From Planctomycetota bacterium (GTDB taxonomy: Bacteria; Planctomycetota; Planctomycetia; Gemmatales; Gemmataceae): a stretch of DNA of 38,139 nucleotides. The stretch spans positions 1 through 38,139 of the forward strand of contig JAJPHU010000136.1 of assembly GCA_021325115.1 (NCBI GenBank), written 5' to 3'. The translations under genes and the position numbers were made by a program. Positions 6,868 through 14,613 of this stretch are shown piece by piece. The notes beneath the pieces are model-generated. The model was not told the DNA's origin. It saw nothing but the letters and a program-made list of their open reading frames with translations, and searched no databases. Positions within the stretch are counted from its first letter, which is position 1; every line of letters begins with the position of its first letter.

Positions 6868-8747
6868 GCGAAGCCCTTTATCCCTACTACGAACGTGAGC
6901 TACTCTTTATCCGCCAATTGGCCCAGGAATTCGCGCGACGTTATCCAGCGGCGGCTGGCCGATTGCTCCTGGAACCCAATCGCAGCGCCGATCCACATGT
7001 GGAACGGTTGATCGAAGCGTTTGCCCTGTTGTCCGGCCGTATCCAGCACAAGCTCGATGATGAGTTTCCCGAATTGACCGATGCCCTGTTGAGCGTCCTC
7101 TATCCGCATTACCTGGCGCCCATTCCGTCGATGGCGATCATTCAATTCGAGGTGGATGTGGAGCGCACTCAATTGCCCGATGGCTTCTTGATCGACCGCC
7201 ACAGCCGCCTGCACACGCGGCCGGTTGGTGATCTGCCGTGCAAGTTTCGCACCTGTTATCCGGTGAAGCTGTGGCCGATAAGGGTTGCGGAGGCTCGTCT
7301 TCAGCCACCGCCTTTTCCTTCTTACCTCCAGCCGCCGCCGTTGACCGCCGCCGTGCTCACCTTACGCCTGGAATGCCAGGGCGGTATGACCTTCACCGAC
7401 CTGTCTCTGGATCGGCTGCGCTTTTACCTGGCCGGCGATAATCAGGTCATCCCACTCCTGTATGAGCTGCTTTTCAATCACACCCTCCAGATAGCCTTCC
7501 GACCGCTTGATCCCCCTCTTTCCTCCCCGGTTCTGGGAGAGGAAGGGGGATCTGCGCCGCTGCTTTTCGCACCAGACAAGTGTTTATTTCCTGTCGGCTT
7601 CGAGCGCGACGAAGGACTCCTGCCTTATCCGAACCAGTCGTTCCTGGGATACCGCCTGCTCACGGAGTTTTTCACGTTCCCCAACAAATTCTGGTTTGTC
7701 GATGTCGGCGGTTTTGCGGATGTTCGCCGCGCCCGTTTCGGCAGGCGGATAGAAATAGTATTTTATCTCAACCGCACTTCAACCAATCTGGAGCAGACGG
7801 TCGAGGCGGCGACCTTCCGCCTCGGCTGCACGCCGGTCATCAACCTTTTCGAGCAGATCGCCGAGCCGATCGCCCTGACCCAGGCGCGTTACGAATACCG
7901 CGTTGTGCCGGATGTTACTCAGCCTTTGGGAATGGAAGTCTATTCCATCGATTCCGTTACCAGCACCGATCCAACTACGGCCACTGTGCGGGAGTATCAG
8001 CCATTTTACTCGTTTCGGCATAGCCCATCTCACGAGTCGCCGCGGGCCTTCTGGTATGCATCGCGGCGCCCCTCGCTGTTGGAGAACGACCGTGCCAGTG
8101 AGGTGTATTTGCATCTGGTGGATCTGGACTTTAATCCGGCCCTGCCTGCCGCGGCGGTGCTGGTAGTCCGCACGACCTGTACCAACCGGGAGTTGCCTGC
8201 GGTGCTCCAGCGTGCGGGGGAGGATCTCTACTTCGAACTGGAGGCAGCGGCACCGTTGACCGGTATTCTGTGCCTGCGTACGCCAACGGCGCCGCTACGG
8301 CCGCCCTTGCGCCGTGGCGCCTACTGGCGTCTGCTGGCGCATCTGAACCTCAATCATCTTTCTTTATCCGACGCCGAGGAAGGACGGGCAGCCCTGCAAG
8401 AAATCCTGCGCTTGTACGACTTTTCCGATCCTGAATCGGGACCACAGCTGGCCGCCGTGGTCCGCCACGTTGTTGAGGGTATCACTGCCGTCAACAGCCG
8501 CCGCGTTGTCGGCCGGATTGGCGGCCCCGTTTCCAGCGGTTTCTGCCGCGGCCTGGAAGTCACCATCGAGTTCGACGAGCAAAAATATGTCGGTGTGGGA
8601 ACGTACCTTTTTGCTTGTGTTCTGGAGCGCTTTCTGGGATTATACGTGTCGATCAATTCCTTTACTCAATTGATCGCCCGGACCAAGCAGGGAGAAGGAT
8701 ACTTAAAGAAATGGCCACCGCGAGCAGGGGAACATCAACTGCTGTAA
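6864..8747 (+). CDS. tssF: TssF, T6SS baseplate protein (VasA/ImpG)
   Basis: 627 residues, typical. TssF forms the baseplate wedge with TssE, TssG and TssK. The N-terminus YPYYERELLFIRQLAQEFARRYP and the following DPHVERLIEAFALLSGRIQHKLDDEFPELTDALL region are diagnostic; FFTFPNKFWF at about 270 and the C-terminal RGLEVTIEFDE and YVSINSFTQLI also fit. Residues about 216-231 (DPPLSSPVLGEEGGSAP) are encoded by an imperfect palindrome at 7509-7552 and look like an in-frame insertion of a palindromic element into a loop. Its end overlaps the start of tssG by 37 bases. Confidence 0.94.
   Translation: MSEALYPYYERELLFIRQLAQEFARRYPAAAGRLLLEPNRSADPHVERLIEAFALLSGRIQHKLDDEFPELTDALLSVLYPHYLAPIPSMAIIQFEVDVERTQLPDGFLIDRHSRLHTRPVGDLPCKFRTCYPVKLWPIRVAEARLQPPPFPSYLQPPPLTAAVLTLRLECQGGMTFTDLSLDRLRFYLAGDNQVIPLLYELLFNHTLQIAFRPLDPPLSSPVLGEEGGSAPLLFAPDKCLFPVGFERDEGLLPYPNQSFLGYRLLTEFFTFPNKFWFVDVGGFADVRRARFGRRIEIVFYLNRTSTNLEQTVEAATFRLGCTPVINLFEQIAEPIALTQARYEYRVVPDVTQPLGMEVYSIDSVTSTDPTTATVREYQPFYSFRHSPSHESPRAFWYASRRPSLLENDRASEVYLHLVDLDFNPALPAAAVLVVRTTCTNRELPAVLQRAGEDLYFELEAAAPLTGILCLRTPTAPLRPPLRRGAYWRLLAHLNLNHLSLSDAEEGRAALQEILRLYDFSDPESGPQLAAVVRHVVEGITAVNSRRVVGRIGGPVSSGFCRGLEVTIEFDEQKYVGVGTYLFACVLERFLGLYVSINSFTQLIARTKQGEGYLKKWPPRAGEHQLL
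7509..7552. repeat. Palindromic element inside tssF
   Basis: GATCCCCCT at 7509-7517 pairs perfectly with 7544-7552, and the inner parts (CTTTCCTCCCC against GGGAGAGG) pair with a bulge around a short loop. It is read through in frame as about 15 Pro/Ser/Gly-rich residues of TssF. This looks like a small dispersed palindrome that inserted without breaking the frame. Confidence 0.6.
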
Positions 8748-9871
8748 ACAGCGAGCGCACCACGCTCGCCGCGCGCCTCTTTGAGGAAGGCTTCGCCTTC
8801 GACTTTTTCCAGGCAGTGCGGCTGCTGGAGCGGCTGGCGCCGGATCGCTGCCCTATCGGCCGGGCGGGGCCTCCGCAGGCCGAAGTCGTCCGCTTACGCG
8901 CCCACCTGTCCTTGAGCTTTCCGCCCAGTCCGATCTACGACATTCAGCCAGCCTCGGCCGATCTGCCCGTCCCGATTATGACCGTTACCTTTCTAGGACT
9001 GACAGGCCCCAGCGGGATACTGCCCCAGCACTATACCGAGTTGTTGATTCGTCTGGAACGAGAAGGCAAAGGTCCGGAAAAGAGCGCCCTGCGCGCCTGG
9101 CTCGATTTATTCAATCACCGCCTCCTCTCTCTGTTCTGGCGTTCTTGGGAGAAATACCGTTTCTATATCCACTACGAGCGTGGTGAACACGATGGCCCGG
9201 AACCAGACGCTTTCACGCAAGCACTGTTCAGTCTCGTCGGATTGGGGCTGCCGGCGTTGCGCAACCGGCTACGCGTCGCCTGCCGAGAGGAAACAGCGGC
9301 AGGGATGCGAGAGCGGCCCCTGGCCCGGATTGACGATCGGAGCCTGCTTCACTACAGCGGTTTTTTCGCTCATCGACCGCGCTGCGCGGCCGCTTTAGAA
9401 GCCTTGCTGCGCGATTATTTCGGCTTGGATGTTCAGGTACGGCAATTCCAGGGACAATGGCTGCGTTTGGAGCCGGTCAATCAGTCTCGCCTCGGCCCTG
9501 CCGGCAGCAACTGCGAGTTGGGCGTCAATCTGGTAGCGGGAGACCGCGTCTGGGACGTGCAATGTAAATTCCGTGTGCGGCTGGGACCGCTCCGCTATGC
9601 CGCCTTCAACGAGTTCTTGCCCGATCGCTCTCCGCTGCCGACGCGCAAGGCGTTTTTTCTGCTGGTCCATTTGGTTCGCTTGTATGGGGGGCCGGAACTG
9701 GATTTTGATGTGCAGCTCGTTCTAAAGGCAGAAGATGTTCCCGAATGCTTATTGAGCGCCGACCCGGCCAACGGTCCTCGTCTTGGCTGGAACACCTGGG
9801 TCCGCAGCCAGGCCCTGAGGTGCGATGCCGAAGATGCGATATTCGAGGGCAGAGAAGAGGTCTGGATGTAG
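8711..9871 (+). CDS. tssG: TssG, T6SS baseplate protein (VasB/ImpH)
   Basis: 386 residues. TssG is the partner of TssF in the baseplate. Family features are LFEEGFAFDFFQAVRLLERL near the N-terminus, VRLRAHLSLSFPPSPI, MTVTFLGLTGPSGILPQHYTELL, then WLDLFNHRLLSLFWRSWEKYR, and a late VQCKFRVRLGPL. I placed the start at 8711 (ATG GCC ACC), with GGAGAAGGA at 8690-8698, because the family begins just after it; the longer frame from 8615 only reads through tssF in another frame. It is the last baseplate gene before clpV, 54 bases away. Confidence 0.93.
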   Translation: MATASRGTSTAVNSERTTLAARLFEEGFAFDFFQAVRLLERLAPDRCPIGRAGPPQAEVVRLRAHLSLSFPPSPIYDIQPASADLPVPIMTVTFLGLTGPSGILPQHYTELLIRLEREGKGPEKSALRAWLDLFNHRLLSLFWRSWEKYRFYIHYERGEHDGPEPDAFTQALFSLVGLGLPALRNRLRVACREETAAGMRERPLARIDDRSLLHYSGFFAHRPRCAAALEALLRDYFGLDVQVRQFQGQWLRLEPVNQSRLGPAGSNCELGVNLVAGDRVWDVQCKFRVRLGPLRYAAFNEFLPDRSPLPTRKAFFLLVHLVRLYGGPELDFDVQLVLKAEDVPECLLSADPANGPRLGWNTWVRSQALRCDAEDAIFEGREEVWM

Positions 9872-9925
9872 CGGCGAAGGGTCGGCCGGCCCTTCACCGG
9901 GCATTTTTATTAGAGGAGACCGCTT

Positions 9926-12622
9926 ATGTCTTTCATCAGCCCGCGAACCCTTGTGAGCAAGCTCAATACGACATGCCGACGAGCGCTGGAAGGGGCGGCC
10001 GGACTGTGCCTGTCGCGCTCCCATTATCACGTGGAAATCGAGCATTGGCTGTTGAAGCTGCTGGAGTCGGCCGACACCGATTTGAACCGCCTTCTGCGCC
10101 ATTATGAGGTGGACGCGGCGCGCGTCAACCGCGAGCTGACACGAGCCTTGGATGCCCTGCGCACCGGCAACGCTCGCGCACCGGAACTTTCGTTGGAAAT
10201 CCTCGATCTGATGCGCGAGGCCTGGACGTTCGCCTCCCTGGAAGGCGGCGCGACGCGCATTCGCTCCGGCGACCTCTTGGCCGCCCTCTTGGGAGATCGC
10301 GAGCTGTCGTTGCGGCTGCGTTCCGCCTCACCGGAGCTGGCCAAAGTCTCCCCAGAGCGGCTGCACAAGGAAATCCACCCCCTCACCGCCGGCTCGCCGG
10401 AAGAGAAGAGCACGTTGGCCGAGTCACCGGCCACCGCCTCGCCCGAGGCCGGCCCGGCAGCAGGATCGAAGACGCCGGCCCTCGATCAATTTACCCTCGA
10501 CCTCAGCGATCGCGCCCGCAAAGGCGAGATTGATCCGGTCATTGGCCGGGACTTCGAGATCCGCCAGGTGATCGACATCCTCATGCGACGACGGCAGAAC
10601 AATCCGATTTTGACCGGCGAAGCCGGCGTGGGCAAGACCGCTGTGGTCGAAGGCTTTGCCTTACAGGTGGCGGCCGGAGAAGTGCCTCCGCCACTGCGGG
10701 CGGTATCGGTGCGTACCCTGGATCTGGGCCTGCTTCAGGCCGGGGCCGGCGTGCGCGGCGAGTTCGAGAACCGCCTCAAGGCAGTTCTCGCCGAAGTGAA
10801 GGCCTCGCCGCTGCCCATTATCCTTTTCATCGACGAGGCACACACGCTCATCGGCGCGGGCGGGGCGGCCGGACAGGCCGATGCGGCTAACTTGCTCAAA
10901 CCGGCCCTGGCACGCGGCGAGCTGCGCACCATCGCTGCCACGACCTGGACCGAGTACAAGAAATATTTTGAGACCGATGCCGCCTTAAAACGCCGCTTTC
11001 AGATCGTCAAAGTAGATGAACCCGACGAGGAGACGGCCCTGCGCATGATGCGCGGCCTGGTACCCACCCTGGAACGGCATCACAAGGTGCGTGTCTTGGA
11101 GGAAGCCGTCCTTGATGCCGTCAAGCTGTCCCATCGCTACATCACCGACCGCCAGTTGCCGGACAAAGCTGTGAGCCTGCTTGATACCGCCTGTGCTCGC
11201 GTGGCTTTGGGGCAATCGGCCACCCCGGCAGCTTTGGAGGATTGCCGCCGTCGCATCGAGCACCTGGACGCCGAAATCAACCGGCTGGAACGCGAGAGGG
11301 CCAGTGGTTCGGCCCACGAACCGCGGTTGCGGGAGTTGAATGAGCAGCGCGAAGCCGCCCAGGCACGTTTGGCCGACCTGGAAAAACAGTGGGCCGAAGA
11401 AGGCCGCCTCGTTGCCCAGATCCACAAGCTCCGCTCGCAACTGGAGGCCCACGCCGAAAGTCGGCGTACAGGCCGCTCTTCCCTGGGAGCCGGGAATGAG
11501 GAACGTTTAACCCCCGCCGAGGAGGAGCATTGCCGGACAGAGTTGGCACGACTCCAGAACGAGTTGAAGCAGCTACAAGGCGAACGGCCCCTGGTCCAAC
11601 CGGCCGTGGACCGGCAAGCCGTGGCCGAGGTGGTATCCGGCTGGACCGGCATTCCGGTCGGCAAGATGGTCCTGGATGAAATCAAGACAGTGCTCGCACT
11701 CCAGCATAAACTGGAGGAGCGCATCGTAGGGCAGTCCCACGCCATTGAGGCCGTGGCTCAGCGCATCCGCACCGCCCGCGCCGGACTGGTCGATCCGCGC
11801 CGGCCCATTGGTGTGTTCTTGATGGTTGGACCGAGCGGGGTCGGCAAAACGGAAACGGCCCTGGCGCTGGCGGACATTCTCTATGGCGGCGACCGTAGCC
11901 TCATCACCATCAACATGTCCGAGTACAAGGAGGACCACAAAATCTCGCGGCTGACTGGCTCGGCCCCCGGCTACGTCGGCTACGGCGAAGGAGGCGTGCT
12001 CACCGAGTCCGTCCGTCGCAAGCCGTACAGCATCGTCCTCCTTGATGAGATCGAGAAGGCTAACGTTGCCGTACAGGAGATCTTCTACCAGGTCTTCGAC
12101 AAGGGCATGCTCCAGGATGACAAGGGCAACTGGGTTGATTTCAAGAACACCATTATCCTGCTCACATCCAACGTGGCCACAGACACAATCATGCGACTTT
12201 GCGCCGACCCCGATACAAAGCCCGACGCGGCTGGACTGGCGACGGCCATCCGGCCGGATCTGCTCAAGGTGTTCAAGCCTGCCTTGCTAGGCCGTTTGAC
12301 CGTCGTACCCTATTTCCCACTTTCCGATGATGTGTTGCGGCAAATCGTCCAGCTCCAGCTGCGGCGGATCGGCCAACGCTTAAGTGAGGGCCACAAGGCT
12401 TCGTTCACCTATGACGAGGCCGTCGTCCGCACCATCGCCGAGCGCTGTAAAGAGGTGGAAAGCGGTGCGCGCAACATCGATCATATCCTGACAGGCACGC
12501 TCCTGCCGGAGATCGCGCGGGAGATCTTGGCACGGATGGCCGAAGGCCAGGCGATCACCGGCGTTCATGTCCAGATGGACGAAGCAGGACGATTTATTTA
12601 TCAGGTTCGCTGTCCTTCCTAG
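9926..12622 (+). CDS. clpV: ClpV (TssH), T6SS sheath-recycling AAA+ ATPase
   Basis: 898 residues. ClpV is a cytoplasmic hexameric unfoldase that disassembles the contracted TssBC sheath. Order of parts: a Clp N-domain (1-150); AAA1 with Walker A GEAGVGKT near 231 and Walker [17 protein letters not shown] near 300; a coiled-coil middle domain (about 430-540, rich in [15 protein letters not shown]); AAA2 with Walker A GPSGVGKT near 634 and Walker [11 protein letters not shown] near 703; and a C-terminal D2-small domain. The linker 150-175 is Ala/Pro/Ser-rich. GAGGAGA at 9913-9919 supports the start. The T6SS location separates it from housekeeping ClpB. An imperfect inverted repeat follows at 12653-12703. 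Confidence 0.95.
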   Translation: MSFISPRTLVSKLNTTCRRALEGAAGLCLSRSHYHVEIEHWLLKLLESADTDLNRLLRHYEVDAARVNRELTRALDALRTGNARAPELSLEILDLMREAWTFASLEGGATRIRSGDLLAALLGDRELSLRLRSASPELAKVSPERLHKEIHPLTAGSPEEKSTLAESPATASPEAGPAAGSKTPALDQFTLDLSDRARKGEIDPVIGRDFEIRQVIDILMRRRQNNPILTGEAGVGKTAVVEGFALQVAAGEVPPPLRAVSVRTLDLGLLQAGAGVRGEFENRLKAVLAEVKASPLPIILFIDEAHTLIGAGGAAGQADAANLLKPALARGELRTIAATTWTEYKKYFETDAALKRRFQIVKVDEPDEETALRMMRGLVPTLERHHKVRVLEEAVLDAVKLSHRYITDRQLPDKAVSLLDTACARVALGQSATPAALEDCRRRIEHLDAEINRLERERASGSAHEPRLRELNEQREAAQARLADLEKQWAEEGRLVAQIHKLRSQLEAHAESRRTGRSSLGAGNEERLTPAEEEHCRTELARLQNELKQLQGERPLVQPAVDRQAVAEVVSGWTGIPVGKMVLDEIKTVLALQHKLEERIVGQSHAIEAVAQRIRTARAGLVDPRRPIGVFLMVGPSGVGKTETALALADILYGGDRSLITINMSEYKEDHKISRLTGSAPGYVGYGEGGVLTESVRRKPYSIVLLDEIEKANVAVQEIFYQVFDKGMLQDDKGNWVDFKNTIILLTSNVATDTIMRLCADPDTKPDAAGLATAIRPDLLKVFKPALLGRLTVVPYFPLSDDVLRQIVQLQLRRIGQRLSEGHKASFTYDEAVVRTIAERCKEVESGARNIDHILTGTLLPEIAREILARMAEGQAITGVHVQMDEAGRFIYQVRCPS

Positions 12623-12652
12623 AGTGTTTGGTAAGCAAGTGCAGCAGCAAAC

Positions 12653-12703
12653 GGCCGGCGTCAGCCGGCTAGAGAAGGTCGTACCAGCCGGTGTAAACCG
12701 GCC
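12653..12703. repeat. Imperfect inverted repeat after clpV
   Basis: Arms 12653-12670 and 12684-12703 both carry GGCCGG and CCGGCT cores in inverted order with a 13-base loop. The core GGCCGGCGTCAGCCGG closely resembles the repeats at 20981-21044 and 22442-22525, so it is probably another copy of one family. It could also end the T6SS transcript, though no T run follows. Confidence 0.5.
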
Positions 12704-12762
12704 ATTCACCAGCCGACCGCCATATCTGTCTGCCAAGCGCTCTGGCGACAGAGGCAATGGGC

Positions 12763-12768
12763 TATAAT
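12763..12768 (+). promoter_or_regulatory. Possible -10 box before the VWA genes
   Basis: A perfect TATAAT in the context GGGCTATAATGG, about 70 bases before the likely start at 12836. No good -35 box is seen. Similar TATAAT boxes stand before the Hsp70, pectate lyase and pyrD genes. Confidence 0.35.
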
Positions 12769-12835
12769 GGTCCGGTAAGTCCGAATGAAATGGCATACTG
12801 GCATCTGGGCGCTCTCTACCTCTGCGGGACTTTCG

Positions 12836-14611
12836 ATGCTTCCCCTGTTCACCACTCCCCTGGCTTTCTGGGGCTTTCTCGCCCTGCCGGTACTTATCGG
12901 CATTTATTGGCTGCGCACGCGGCATCGGCGCTATCCCGTCTCCAGCCTTATGTTCTGGATCGATTCGCAAGAATCGCCGCAGGGCGGCACGCGCATCGAC
13001 CGCTTGCAGACCCCGCTGTTGTTCTTTCTCGAATTGCTGGCCCTGACATTGCTTGTTCTCGCTGCGGCCGATCCGCACCTGCCCCTGCGCGAAAATGTGC
13101 GGCCATTGATTGTTGTGCTTGATGATTCGTTTTCGATGCAAGCCGGCGGCGCACACTCCCCGCGCCATCAGGCCGTGCAGGCACTTGCCGAAGAGTTGAA
13201 ACGTCGGCCGCGGCCCTGGGTGCGCTTTCTGCTTGCCGGCGACCGCACGCAAGCACTGGGCGAAACGGCGCACACCACACGGGAGGCACTCGACCGGCTA
13301 GGCGAGTGGCGCTGCCGCGCTGCGGCAAGCCGGCTGGAGGAAGCGCTGTCCTTTGCCAGCGAATGGAGCGGCGATCTGCCTTTGTTGCTGGTGTTGACCG
13401 ATCGAGAACCGCCCACCGAGTTGCATAAGGGCCGCATCCAGTGGTGGGCCTTCGGTCAGCCGCGGGCCAACACCGCCATCGTCAACGCCGCACGTACGCC
13501 CCATGAGACTGGGGAACGTTGCCTGTTAGAGATCGTCCATTTCTCCGAAGATGCTGCGGAAACCACCCTCGTCCTTGAAACCGGCGAACCGCCCAAAGAA
13601 TGGCAGCGCTCGCGGCTGCATTTACCGCCGCGGCAAACGCAGCGTATCATCTTCACGCTGCCGGAGAAGACGCCCGTCCTCCACGCTCACCTCGATGACG
13701 ACGATCTCACCCCGGACAATCGCGTGTCCCTGTTTCCTCAGGCCATACGTCCCGTCCGTACGATGGTGCGCATCAAGGACGAGACGCTGCGCACGCTAAT
13801 TGACAAAGCGCTGCGAGCTGCCCGCCAGGCTGAGAAGGTCGAAAGTCAGCCCGAAATCGTGTTCACTGATAACGCAGAAACACTCGCGAATACCGGCGCT
13901 GCCTGGATCGTGCGGCTCCTGGCCGAACGCGACGCTGTCCCCTACAGCGGGCCGTTCGTGTTGGACCGCAATCATCCGTTAACGGCAGGATTATCGCTGC
14001 AAGGTGTCATCTGGGGAGCTGGCAAGATGCAGGCACTGCCCGGCTCGCCTGTCATCCTGGCTGGCAATGTACCGTTGCTGGCAGACCAAGACCAGCGTGA
14101 CGCCGGCCTTGCTGCCGTTCGACACGAAGTATATCTGCGCCTTCGTCCAGATCTGTCCACCTTGCCCGAGATGCCCGGCTGGCCCATCTTGATCTGGAAC
14201 CTGCTCCAGTGGCGCGGTACGGAGAAACCCGGTCTGCACCGCGCCAATTTCCGTCTCGGGGAACAGGCAGCACTGACGTTCGCCACGCTGCGCTCCACCG
14301 TTGCTGTGGTACACCCTGAGGGCACGCGGCAAAATGTGCCGGTACAGGACCGTCGACTGGTCGTGTATCCTGATGCAGTCGGCATTTGGTCAATTGAAGC
14401 AGAGGAAGAGTCGGTGTCCTTCGCTGTCAACGCCTTGTCAGCGAATGAGTCGGATCTGACCCGCTGCGTTTCCGGACGCTGGGGCGATTGGTTGGATGAA
14501 ACGTCACTGCGGCTGGAATATCAAAGTATCGGCTGGATTTTGTTGCTTGTGGTTATGGCGATTGCCACACTCCATTGGTTATTGGTAGCGCGCGGGCGGG
14601 GGAGACGATAA
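12836..14611 (+). CDS. BatA-like membrane protein with von Willebrand A domain
   Basis: 591 residues from the preferred start. The N-terminus (PLAFWGFLALPVLIGIYWLRTRHRRYPVSSLMFW) is the BatA/aerotolerance N-terminal domain: a first membrane helix, a short Arg-rich turn, then a second helix near 60-82 (LLFFLELLALTLLVLAAADP). A VWA domain follows with a MIDAS-type VVLDDSFSMQ near 90-100, and a last membrane helix (WILLLVVMAIATLHWLLVA) sits at the end. The Asp-x-Ser-x-Ser metal motif is present as DDSFSM. I chose ATG 12836 because the family begins there; ATG 12785 is an alternative with 17 more residues. It is followed after 2 bases by a second VWA gene, presumably a partner. Role unknown; such pairs are common in planctomycetes. 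Confidence 0.8.
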   Translation: MLPLFTTPLAFWGFLALPVLIGIYWLRTRHRRYPVSSLMFWIDSQESPQGGTRIDRLQTPLLFFLELLALTLLVLAAADPHLPLRENVRPLIVVLDDSFSMQAGGAHSPRHQAVQALAEELKRRPRPWVRFLLAGDRTQALGETAHTTREALDRLGEWRCRAAASRLEEALSFASEWSGDLPLLLVLTDREPPTELHKGRIQWWAFGQPRANTAIVNAARTPHETGERCLLEIVHFSEDAAETTLVLETGEPPKEWQRSRLHLPPRQTQRIIFTLPEKTPVLHAHLDDDDLTPDNRVSLFPQAIRPVRTMVRIKDETLRTLIDKALRAARQAEKVESQPEIVFTDNAETLANTGAAWIVRLLAERDAVPYSGPFVLDRNHPLTAGLSLQGVIWGAGKMQALPGSPVILAGNVPLLADQDQRDAGLAAVRHEVYLRLRPDLSTLPEMPGWPILIWNLLQWRGTEKPGLHRANFRLGEQAALTFATLRSTVAVVHPEGTRQNVPVQDRRLVVYPDAVGIWSIEAEEESVSFAVNALSANESDLTRCVSGRWGDWLDETSLRLEYQSIGWILLLVVMAIATLHWLLVARGRGRR

Positions 14612-14613
14612 CC

